A stretch of DNA of 64,000 bases from Straminergon stramineum. Taxonomy: Eukaryota; Streptophyta; Bryopsida; Hypnales; Calliergonaceae. The DNA is taken from contig OY987271.1 in the NCBI GenBank assembly GCA_963920665.1, positions 10,729,350-10,793,349 on the forward strand, read 5' to 3'. How positions within the stretch are numbered: position 1 is the first letter of the stretch; every line of letters starts with the position of its first letter. The notes below the pieces were generated by a model. The model was given only the letters and a program-made list of their open reading frames with translations, searched no databases and had not been told where the DNA came from. Of this stretch, positions 1 through 9,169 are shown in pieces. The translations under genes were made by a program, and so were the position numbers.

Positions 1-8
1 TGCTTTAA

Positions 9-930
9 CCCCTAAAGGACCATTGTTCCCTCGGGGGACAAAATGGATTTCGGGCAGGTTCCTGTGACTTCAATTTTTAGTCAAACTTTTTGAAACTTTC
101 TCATAAGATAGAAAAACTGATAAGCTTCGTGGGAATATAATTTTTATTTCAATCGGTGCCCGGGAGCAAAAGTTATGCAATCTTAAACATAATTTTCATG
201 TCACCGGGCAGAAAAATAAATCCACAAAAAATTGAAATCTAATTTAAAATTTCTTTTTTCTTATAGATTATATTTTTGTCTACATGTGAAGCTTTGATTC
301 ATTCCATTTGGATTAGTAATGTGAAAGTTATGAACAATATTGTTTTTCGGGCAATATAAGCATCTTCTTGAAAAAATAACTTATAGGATTCATTTCTGAA
401 TGCAATTTTCACAATTTTTCAAAAAAAATTGTTTGCAAAAGTTATATTTGTTTGCTAAAACAATCTCACCATTGGGATTATTGAGTTTCAATCCCATCTT
501 AGAGCTATTAATGATTTAGTTTTTCATGTAATCTTGGACCTACTTCTACTTAACAATTTTTTAGAGAATGAAAATCAAGAGTTTTTCTTTAGAAATTTTT
601 TTCCTAGAACATCAACTCAATTCTTCAACACAGAAAATTTTAAATTCACAGTCTATAGTGCAAAAAATTTCAACAAAAGGTGGTCAAAGTCATCTGAAAT
701 TGTAGGCTAGTGTTCAAAAAAACTTCTTTTTCCAACTTTGAATGCTATATCTCTCAATCTGTGCGGTCAAAATTCATGAAATTTTTACCACATGTTCTGA
801 GACAAATAAAGTACAAGATCCAATGGTTAGATTTTTTTTAACTATTTTTTGGGGATTTTATAGGTGAATGCAGCAGAAATGGCAGTTTTGAGTGGTTTTT
901 GACAGAAAAATGGCCTTGGTCCTTTAGGGG
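9..930. mobile_element. TTAA-flanked short inverted-repeat element, copy 1
   Basis: The copy is bounded by 14-bp terminal inverted repeats (CCCCTAAAGGACCA at 9-22 and its complement at 917-930). Each end abuts a direct TTAA (5-8 and 931-934), which looks like a 4-bp target duplication. It is 922 bp long with no convincing ORF. A second copy of nearly equal length lies at 50329-51252. Conserved internal stretches are a gaaatggcagttttgagtgg-like block near the right end and a cattgggatt block in the middle. TTAA duplication is known for piggyBac and Kolobok DNA transposons, so this is probably a non-autonomous member of such a group. The superfamily assignment is inference. Confidence 0.75.
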
Positions 931-934
931 TTAA

Positions 935-1379
935 CAGGTCGTCATCATAATTCAAATATCAATGGAATTGTTGGAACACAACTTCTAAGAAGGTCCAAGT
1001 AATTCCATATCATAAATGAAATGGTCTTCTTCCAAGACTTATTCCAAATGAAATAAAACGGGCTCAGAAACTTTTGCACCCACACATCATACATCAGGCA
1101 ATTTGTCATACAAGCTTGTCAACTAAATAACCATCTACATTCAAGAAGAAATATTGCACTTTGCACTCAAACAAGAGATATTTTTTATTTGTCAAAAATT
1201 GATACTCATTCAAAAACAATTCAAATACATGGAAAAATTCAAAATGTATGTCCAATTTCACATATATTGATATACTCTAGGGGTGCATATATACTAAGCA
1301 ATCTACATGCATAAATCCAAAGTTCTACATTTATTAAATATTTATAAAACTCTATATAGTACACTCTTGCACTATATTA
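935..1379. other. AT-rich spacer 3' of the kinase-like gene
   Basis: About 445 bases without a supported gene. It would hold the 3' untranslated region of the minus-strand gene that ends at 1380. No other structure seen. Confidence 0.4.
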
Positions 1380-2861
1380 CTAATATGAATGTCGGAAGTG
1401 TTCATCCGGCATAGGCCAATTGAATTGGCTAGTGAACCGATTGATGATTTGGGCCAAACCACCCCGATAACCATCACCTCTTTGACAAAGCCGGTCCAAG
1501 TATTGGTGAAACACAATTCCCAATTGGTGGTGGCTAAACATGGCCATTGCATTTGTTTCCCGTTGCAATTTGTTGTAGTTCTCTGACATGCATTGTTTAT
1601 TGATCCTTTGAGCTATTTTACCAATCGCATATTCCTCCAATGCACGTGATAAATGTGGAATGATTTCCACATTTGCATCTCTTCTATGCAAATATGCAAT
1701 GCTTGGATCCACCCACCACCTCCTTGTTAAAGTTTCGTTCATTTCACTTGTAGATGTGAACGTATACAAGGATTTCATCGGTTTGGTAGCTACAGTAGTC
1801 ATGCCCCAATCGCAAATTCCAATGTAGATAGGTGATTCATCATCAGGAAAATGAAACATGATGTTGTCTGGAGAAATATCATTGTGTAGATGTCCAAACA
1901 CATGTACCGCATTCATGATATGCACCAATGCCCAAGCAAGCTCGGTGCGCTTCTTCCGAAATCGAGCAAGATGAAAAGCTTTAGTCACATCAAACTCTGT
2001 TGGATTCGAATACTGTAACCGAACATATATGTTGTTTGGATAATCGTTATCCAGGTTCAACATTTGCCGAAGTGTTCCGCCATTCCACCAATACGAGTAC
2101 CCTTCATTTGTACTTGCATGAAGTGCAACAAACCGTATGACTCCTGAATGTGGAATCCTCACTACCATTGATTCATTCTGATGTTCCAACTTTGCAAGCT
2201 GAGGCTATGTACCATGGTGGTTGGATATCTTTGCTGCGAACTCCTAAGATGGAGCTATCCCTAGACATCCTTCAATTCTCACCCTCCAAATCGTTGCATA
2301 TCCTCCCTTCATCATTAAGCCATCTTGGGGAATCACCTGTGCGGTGTTCGGAAGCGCTATAAGATGACGTCTACCCATATCCAATTGAGCAAGACCCTCA
2401 TCGCTAGTCCACCAACCCAAAGACCCTCGTCTATTACGCCTCTTCGCATATGGGGCACAACGCCCAATAAACAATTGAGCTTTGAGAATGACTTGCTCAA
2501 AGGCTTCATCATTTGCACGATGTTGTTTCCCGTATTTTCCGAGAACCACATCAGCGTTCCACAATGCATCATGCACCTTGTTCTCCAAACATTTGTTGAA
2601 ACCCCTCTTCTCCATCTCATGTTGCCACTGCGGAACGTATAAGGCATCCAACATTCTTTGCGTCATGTCTGCCTTGAATTTGGATGGACACTCCTCTCCA
2701 TATCTTACATATTTTGTGTCAAGAGACACAGTGGTTTCTAATTCATAGAATTTTGCAATGCATTCGGTCATGAATGCTTTGCATGCATCGGATGGAATTT
2801 CCTTACTTTCCACCTCTTGTACCACTTGTTTTCCCTTCGCCACCTTCTTCGATCTTGGCAT
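1380..2861 (-). pseudogene. Kinase-like protein gene with two in-frame TAG codons
   Basis: Reads on the minus strand from ATG at 2861 in a single frame to TAG at 1380-1382, about 493 codons. Roughly the first 180 residues are unrecognised. A protein-kinase fold follows: a Gly-rich loop (GLMMKGGYATIW, about residues 181-192), a candidate beta-3 lysine in AAKIS (about 211), a catalytic loop HNDISPDN (about 326-333) with the expected Asp and Asn, and a DWG in place of DFG (about 351). Two TAG codons at 2244-2246 and 2205-2207 fall inside the N-lobe with kinase-like sequence continuing on both sides. They are read as CAG-to-TAG nonsense changes, though a short intron is possible. A GGACGG array lies just upstream (3040-3350), and the gene is second in a same-strand pair after the CxxC-module gene at 4451-5548. 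Kinase fold is fairly sure; substrate and role are unknown. Confidence 0.7.
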
Positions 2862-3029
2862 CTTGATAAATTTTTAATACCCGAAATTTGTAACTAAAAC
2901 TTCGAAGTTTGCTACAAAAAATGGCAATAGTGGAGCCTCCAAATAAGACTTCCGCCTTCCCGAGGAGAGGAACCAATGGAAGACGAACCACCAAGCTCTC
3001 CACTCCACACTTGCCAAACACAAGGGGCA

Positions 3030-3355
3030 AGGCAAAAGTGATTGCGGACGGGCCGTCCGCCCCTCTTATACGGGGCAGATGGCTGTCCGCCTTGTCCTAG
3101 CCGTCCGATTCCGGGGACGGTCTTCCGTCCACCCCGAGCCAGCCGTCCGACCGTGCGGACGGTCATCCGTCCGCCTCGAGCCGATCGTCCGATTAGAAGG
3201 ACGATCGGCGTCCGCTAGATCCAACGGCCGCCTTGTTGCAACCGCCGCGACCTCGTCCGATCGGACGGACGGCAAGCTATCCGCACGATCGGACGGTGTA
3301 GATGGCATGGATGTGGCAGCCCGTCCGGCGACGGTAGACGGCTGAAACGAGGCGG
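3030..3355. repeat. GC-rich GGACGG/CCGTCC motif array
   Basis: A sharply GC-rich block in an AT-rich setting, packed with GGACGG, CGGACG and their complements in both orientations. It lies about 180 bases upstream of the kinase-like gene start at 2861. Open frames across it are low-complexity by-products of the hexamer and are not called as genes. Four similar blocks occur in the window. A promoter island or a transposase-binding array are both possible. Confidence 0.7.
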
Positions 3356-3359
3356 ACGA

Positions 3360-4040
3360 AAGAGATGAATTGCACGATCGGAGATTTTAATTTCTCTTGA
3401 ACATCTCTAAGTCAAACATAGGTCTCATATTCAACATTTGAGTTTCAAACTGAAGTAAGAATCAAGTAAATCATCTATCATGGAAATGAAAAAAAATTAT
3501 AGAGGAATAGCTAGTGATGTTTGCTTGTTTGAAATACTCTCACCGTTGATATTCTCATGTTTACATAATTCTATCTTAAAATTATTAATGTTCTAGTATC
3601 TATCTTGAATATACTCAACTTATCAATTCTCTTATGAATAAAAACTAAACATCTTTTAGGGGAATTTTTCTTCCTACATTCTCATGCTCTCATCTAAATT
3701 CTTCAAGTCTTCAACATACAAAATTATAAAATAGTACTCACAAGTGGAAATATTTATTGTTTCAATAATTAGAAGCCAAAAATGTAGTCAAGAAAATAGC
3801 AAAATCATTTGTTTCAGTCACCTTGAATGCAAATAGCCAAATATCTTACAATCTATGTGGGTTAAGTTTTTGAAATTACTTCTACACATTCATAAATTGC
3901 TATAGTACAAAATCGTACAATCCGACATGCCAAAAACATTGTTCCTACATTTTTTAGTTCTTTGTAATTGAAATGGCAATTCTAAATCACTAAATGGTCT
4001 TCGATGGAAAAAAGCCTTCGGACTTCAAGGGTTTAGGGTT
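3360..4040. repeat. Diverged relative of the TTAA-element family
   Basis: AT-rich, no gene. Its right part has the family's end signature in weakened form: a gaaatggcaattctaaatcac-like block near 3970 followed by an aagggtttaggg end near 4026-4037. No clean target duplication is visible, so boundaries are approximate. Confidence 0.35.
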
Positions 4041-4450
4041 CAATTTCTATTAGCAAATGAAACTAAAATGGTGGTTCTCACTATTCTACAAACCTCTATT
4101 GTATATTTGGGACATCCTTTGCATTTGCAATTCACCTATTCACATTGAATGATTGAAATGAGAAAATTACAGAAAGTGGTCCAATACATTTTCCATTTTC
4201 ACAAATACCCATTAACCCATAGTCATACATCAATGGTATTAAATCCTACAAATTACGTGACATAAATATTGCTTTATTAAAATATAAAAATACAATGTAT
4301 TTGTATCAAAATCACAAAAACGTGATTACAACTCATCAAGAGCATTGTGCTATATTTGCCGCACTCTACCATCTATGTACATTACAATGAGTGAACCATA
4401 TAGTAAAACAAACATAAGATGACTAGAATACCATACTCTACTTAACTACT
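4041..4450. other. AT-rich spacer 3' of the CxxC-module gene
   Basis: About 410 bases, no ORF of note. Probably includes the 3' untranslated region of the minus-strand gene ending at 4451. Confidence 0.4.
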
Positions 4451-5548
4451 TTACTCGGAATCCGAATCCGAATCCGAATCCTTCTTGTCATTTGGGCTTG
4501 AAGGATGTACCCCAATATATGGTCCACCCCCATAGTTGTAACCATATCCACTTGATGCACCTCCTTGTCCATATTCATTTCCATAAGAAGGACCTCCAAA
4601 GGTTGGAGGAGGAATTGGAGCACTCTCCCAAGACCCTCTTTCACTTGATCCGCCATAATAAGGGCCTCCCTGATGCCCATATGAACCATGTGTAGTCGAT
4701 CCAAAGTAGTATTGAGAGCCTCCTTGGCTAGAACCACCATACTGACCATAGTGTGTCGGTCCATGGCTTCCTCCAATACTTTGAGAGACAACTTGGAGGG
4801 CGTTATCATAATTTGAACCACTTGTCCCATCTCGTGATCCACGTGCATTATAGTCACGGTAGTAGGACCCATCATGTTGTCGACCCCGGTCTTCCACGCT
4901 TCGACGCATGGCCTCTTGTATTTGTTGTTGGTACTCAATGTCTTCCCGATCTTCTCGACATTCATGTCTCTCACCAAATGTCACGGGTGCTGGATCATCA
5001 TCATCTTCATCTTCATCTGACCTATCATCTTCAGCATCCTTCAAGACAACCGAAGGAAGTCCTCCATAGCCTCGATTGGACCACTCCGGCATGCAATCGC
5101 TTGGTCCAACCCAATTAGTAGGAATTATGGCTTCCTCGCAAGTCAAATTCCTGACATTGCGCCCTACAACCATGCGCCAATCTACTTCTTTATGGAGTAC
5201 TATCTCCGCCCAAATCATAGCCATGTTCGAATAGTTCATGACGTTTGGTTTGGAGCTTGGTAAACCTGATGCAGATGTTATCTCCTCGTATCGGCGAACA
5301 AAGTGTTCGCTCTTACATGTGGACATTTGTCCCTCCCAACGACGAACTTGCACCTCTGCACGATCATGTGGCCATAGTTTGGAGAGGTGCGTCATTTTGA
5401 CGTACTTCTTGCATGTTGTGCAATCCCATATTTTCTTGGGCTCCTTTTCCCATCCCTTCTCCGCAACACAAGTTACGTCTTCCAAATTTCTCCAATTGAT
5501 CTCTTGTGATTTCCCCTTCTTACTTCCTCCACCACTTTCGCGCGACAT
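4451..5548 (-). CDS. CxxC/KLWP-module protein with UIM-like motif and Gly/Ser/Tyr-rich tail
   Basis: An uninterrupted ORF of 365 codons from ATG at 5548 to TAA at 4451-4453. The in-frame TTG twelve bases upstream is not needed as a start. The N-terminal module (about residues 20-125) has a CTTC pair at residues 43 and 46, then KLWPHD, a Cys/His stretch, FVRRYEE and a final KEVDW. The same spaced words occur in the gene at 28039-31430, so the two are homologous there. Next come an acidic run (DEDEDDDD) and, at about residues 204-222, a match to the ubiquitin-interacting motif core (IQEAMRRSVED within an acidic context). The C-terminal 140 residues are Gly, Ser, Tyr and Gln rich, prion-like, ending in an SD repeat. 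Arrays of GGACGG lie upstream (5950-6560) and downstream (3030-3355). Function unknown; nucleic-acid binding through the Cys/His module is only inference. Confidence 0.7.
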   Translation of the reverse strand: MSRESGGGSKKGKSQEINWRNLEDVTCVAEKGWEKEPKKIWDCTTCKKYVKMTHLSKLWPHDRAEVQVRRWEGQMSTCKSEHFVRRYEEITSASGLPSSKPNVMNYSNMAMIWAEIVLHKEVDWRMVVGRNVRNLTCEEAIIPTNWVGPSDCMPEWSNRGYGGLPSVVLKDAEDDRSDEDEDDDDPAPVTFGERHECREDREDIEYQQQIQEAMRRSVEDRGRQHDGSYYRDYNARGSRDGTSGSNYDNALQVVSQSIGGSHGPTHYGQYGGSSQGGSQYYFGSTTHGSYGHQGGPYYGGSSERGSWESAPIPPPTFGGPSYGNEYGQGGASSGYGYNYGGGPYIGVHPSSPNDKKDSDSDSDSE

Positions 5549-5949
5549 GATAACCTCCAAACCTCAATTAATAATGTACTGAAAGGATTACAAAGTTGAA
5601 ATCCAATTTCTGCCCACTTTGGCCCAATGTACCAAATGAAAAGTAAGAATTTGGATTAAAACAAATTCCACCTACTCTTACTGACAACCAAATCAACTGT
5701 AAACTTGAACACCTTGAGTTTCTGACAACCCAATCAACTCAAACACGGTTCAAGTAATTAAGAACACTCAAATGAACTCCGTAAAATTCAAGACTTATAA
5801 GTTGGGGCAACCCCTAATCACTCAAACCAATCCGATTAAAAAAAAGTAATACGAACACAATCGTTCACGCACCAAGCCGGAAGAGGCGCGTAGATTCCCG
5901 AAGGCACTAGATCACCCACTCCGGAAGGGAAACGATTGTGAAGAAATGA
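5549..5949 (-). promoter_or_regulatory. Presumed 5' flank of the CxxC-module gene
   Basis: Four hundred bases between the ATG at 5548 and the GC-rich array starting near 5950. No ORF. Expected to hold the promoter and 5' leader of the minus-strand gene. I could not point to a convincing TATA box. Confidence 0.3.
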
Positions 5950-6560
5950 GCCATCCGCGCCGCCATTTATGCGGTCGGTGCTTTAGGGGATGTGGACGCT
6001 GCTGTCCGCATCGGACGGCATGAAGGTGGACGGGCAGATTGGGCGGTCCGAAATCGTGGTCCGCTGGATTGCACGGTCACCGACAAGAAGCGGACGGAGC
6101 AGCGTGGACGCGGACAGAAAATGCGGACGAACTCCAGACAAGCGGACGGAAAATGCGGACGGCGACTGCGAACGCGCGGACAGGGACTGCGGACGCGTGG
6201 ACAGGGACTGCGGACGTGTCGATGGGGACTGTGGACGCGTCGATGGAGACTGCGGACGCGCAGACGGGCGGGTGGACGGGCGAGCGAACGGAGAGGAAGG
6301 GCAGAGGTGGGCAGGACCGGGGAGGGAGGTGTTTTTCAATTTTGGAATCCTTACTTGGGCGGACGAGCGGACAGTTGGTCGGGCGGACGAGCAGTTGGGC
6401 GAACGGGCGGTCAGGCGGATGGAGAGAAGCGTGGGAGGGGAGGGGAGAGCTGGGCGGTAGGGAGGGAGAGAGGGAGGAGTTTTTCAATTTATGAATTGGT
6501 GGACGGGCGGACGGGCGGGAGAGGTGTTTTGAACCATGTGGAGATGGGTGGACGGACGGT
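5950..6560. repeat. GC-rich GGACGG/GCGGACG motif array (longest)
   Basis: The largest of the five arrays. On the plus strand it is dominated by GCGGACG, GGACGGGCGG and GACTGCGGACGCG units, including an approximate 18-base tandem near 6170-6260. Several frames stay open because the unit lacks stops, giving Arg/Gly-rich or Ser/Pro-rich translations that I treat as artefacts. It lies about 400 bases upstream of the ATG at 5548. Confidence 0.75.
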
Positions 6561-6895
6561 TTAGCGGGAGAGCTTGCATTATATGGTGAATTAAGAAAAG
6601 TAGAGAAATTATTTTTAATATGTTATGTCATGAGGTCTTAAATTGATACAACTATCAAAAGTGACATCCCAAAGTCTCTTGTTTGAAAAATCATTTGACT
6701 TGTAAATCAAGAATTCAAATAAGTGTGTAAAGAAATTTTGTTTTACATTGGTGCTTTTGTACAAGTTTGTGATGTCAACAATACTTTTTGACTAATAGCA
6801 AAAGAAATTCGATGTTAAGATCGTAACAAAAGCCTTCGTGGTTCAATTTATAATATTTATTATTCTTTTTCATGCCTTTCAAGGAAAATAATGAA
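6561..6895. other. AT-rich spacer, nothing recognised
   Basis: No ORF, repeat or RNA gene seen between the GC-rich array and the outer boundary of the disrupted TTAA-family element. Confidence 0.4.
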
Positions 6896-7174
6896 TCCCT
6901 AAACTCCCAAAGGCCCTACACAACTACACTCTTATACGAGACTCTTGTGATATGTGATCTCAATTAAATGATTTATTTCTAAATTTTTGGTTCAAGATTC
7001 TTCACTCAAGAGTTAAATTTTTCAACACGAGATATTGTAAAATGAAATTCATTAATGTAAAAAATCTAAAGTGAAGAAAATGAGAAGACCAACAATCTAG
7101 TATAGCAAGATGGAAGAAAAGATTTCTTGGGCTTACTTTAAATGCAAATACCATGCGCAATGTATGTACTTAAA
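6896..7174. repeat. Left half of a TTAA-family element split by the CACTA insertion
   Basis: Begins with TCCCTAAACTCCCAAAGGCC, a decayed form of the family end CCCCTAAAGGACC. It runs directly into the CACTA terminus. The last 45 bases resemble the middle-right portion of copy 1 (around 735-775). The matching right half is 21393-21562. Confidence 0.5.
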
Positions 7175-7186
7175 CACTACAAGAAA
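7175..7186 (+). repeat. CACTA left terminal inverted repeat
   Basis: CACTACAAGAAA, preceded by the AAA target duplication at 7172-7174. Confidence 0.95.
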
Positions 7187-7373
7187 ACAGGGGTACAAAT
7201 GACTGCAAAGAATGACTGCTACAAAGTCATTCCGGACAAATTTGTCTTCAGAATGACTAGAGGCCCTGAAGTCATAACGGACAAGTCATTCTTGAAATGA
7301 CTTCGAGTATATTATCACCATCCATTTCAGCCTTGGATGTGTTTTGGATGAGAAAAAGTTGCCGCCAAGTGAG

Positions 7374-7770
7374 GTGGACATGGTGGTCTTAGGGAATGCT
7401 GACTCAGTTGACCATGTGGAAAGCGTTTTTTGTTGACATGGACATACAAGTCATCAGTCATTTAGAAGTCATTTCAAAGTTGTGAAAGTCTTTAATTTGC
7501 TGAGGTGGACAAACATGTCATCAGTCATTTGGAAGTCATTTGGAAGTCATTCGAGGGTTTAATTTGCTGAGGTGGACATCCACATCAACAGTCATTTGGA
7601 AGTCATATTCTAGTGCTACCGCTGTTGTAATTGCTGATGTGGATGACTAAGTCAACTGACATTCGCGAGTCATTTTCAAGTTCTGGTACTGTCATATTTG
7701 CGTAGGTGGAGGACCAAGACTACTGTCATTCAGAAGTCATTTTATAGTTGTGCGGCTATTTTGTATATGT
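7374..7770 (+). repeat. 67-bp tandem subterminal repeats, about six copies
   Basis: Units start with GTGGAC or a variant at 7374, 7438, 7505, 7572, 7639 and 7706; the last four steps are exactly 67 bases. Each unit holds one or two AGTCATTYRGAAGTCAT-like motifs followed by a tail ending in ttgctgag or similar. In En/Spm, subterminal repeats are the TNPA binding sites, so this is the likely binding platform of the left end. Confidence 0.8.
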
Positions 7771-8249
7771 CGCGGTCATGCATGCGTAGAGTCATTTACT
7801 AGTCACTTGCGAGAAGCGTTTTCGACGGGGGATGGATTCTCAAGTCATTTTTATGTTGCAATGACGTTATTTCATCATAATGTGGCTTGGCATCGCCAGT
7901 CATTTCTCAGTTCACGTATAGTTGAACAGGAGTTCCTCTACTTCCATACAAATGGGTGGAGGAACTTCATGTGCAGTCATTACAGAGTCATTATCTACAC
8001 GTGAACAATGTAGGCGAATGACTGTAGCGTTACTGCTCTGTAATTGCAACACCATTGGCTTCAGTTCTACAGCGCATGCGCAAAACAAAAGATCTAACAT
8101 TCACAAAAACAAAAGTAATAAAAGGAATTGAAAAGTTAGAACGTCACTTGGTCACGAACATTTACACAAATTTAGTGGTCAGAGTTGTGTCCCACTAAAT
8201 CTAGTGGTTCTGTGGCTCCTATAAGCAAGGAAACGCAGAAAAGGCTGTC

Positions 8250-8516
8250 TCAACTACACAATTTCATGAACTTGGAGTCCCAAATTGCAGAGGTACCCTT
8301 TGCATCTTCGATGTTGTGTTGGTCTGCGTCTTCTCTAGTGTACATGAGTTGCACACCCGGATGCAAAATGTCCCGCACATCCACCTTAAACCACGTCTCT
8401 GGAATCTCCTGGAAGTGGAACTTCTGTTCCCCTGGGACACCACTGATGACCCCTGTCGCCAGTTTCTGCCGCACGGATCGTGGGTTCATCAAAAAGACTT
8501 CATCACCTGCCTTGAA
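8250..8516 (-). pseudogene. DUF8039-like C-terminal exon of the TNPA-type gene
   Basis: Open minus-strand frame ending in TGA at 8250-8252, with a plausible acceptor (gtgcag) before 8516 in the right phase. The translation has the layout I associate with the DUF8039 domain found at the C-terminus of CACTA accessory proteins: KAGDEVFLMNP near the start, a VSGVPG-type turn, a central hydrophobic strand, and a closing DAKGTSAIWDSKFMKL resembling the usual GTSIAWP segment. It lies about 650 bases downstream of the main TNPA-like ORF, so it may be its last exon. No donor joining the two was identified. Confidence 0.5.
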
Positions 8517-9169
8517 CTGCACCATGTCAACCACAAAGTACTTTATGTATGTGATTGACTCCCAACATTTAAAACGAACCATAAGTAGCTCACCACGACC
8601 AATGACTAGCACGTCACTTTACCGTGACTTCATATTGACTGCAAAACAACTTTTCTAGAAAACGAACTATAATTGCACTTCCGTATGACTAGAAGGTGAC
8701 ATCTGTAAGATCGAGTTGGACATGTACACCATTGAAACCTTGTCTTATGACCACCCTCGGTGTACAGAACGTAAGGAACACGCACATAAAACTCGCGGAG
8801 TACATTAGTCAATCACCATTGCTACAACATATATGAGATGTACATCTTCTAACCCCAACTTCTGTTAATTCCAAGCAAAGGGAATTTAGTGCGTGCAAGT
8901 TACCTCTTCAGTATGAAATTAAATAATACTTGGTGTATCTCTCATATCACAACAAGAGAGACACCTTCTGCGGACCAAAGTCGAAATGAAAGAGGTACCA
9001 CTATAGGCTAGGCTTCCATAGACAGCCTCGCTCTTCGGCTACTGCTTTTAAGGTACTACTACTGCCACATGACTTCCTAGAGACTTAAAAATGACTTGCA
9101 ATTGATTTGCTAGCCCTAGGTAACTTCAATTTCACTTCAAAATGACTTCCTGAGCGTAGGAAAATGACT

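Noticed and set aside
5990..6564. Long overlapping ORFs on both strands (up to 190 codons) in the GC-rich array
   Set aside because: Stop-free because the GGACGG unit lacks stops. Translations are low-complexity Arg/Gly or Ser/Pro repeats in several frames at once.
7374..7770. CRISPR-like array
   Set aside because: Units are contiguous and similar throughout, without unique spacers, in a plant nuclear transposon.
8185..8658. A 157-codon plus-strand ORF in the CACTA left region
   Set aside because: Overlaps the minus-strand DUF8039-like frame, which has recognisable domain structure; the plus-strand translation has none.
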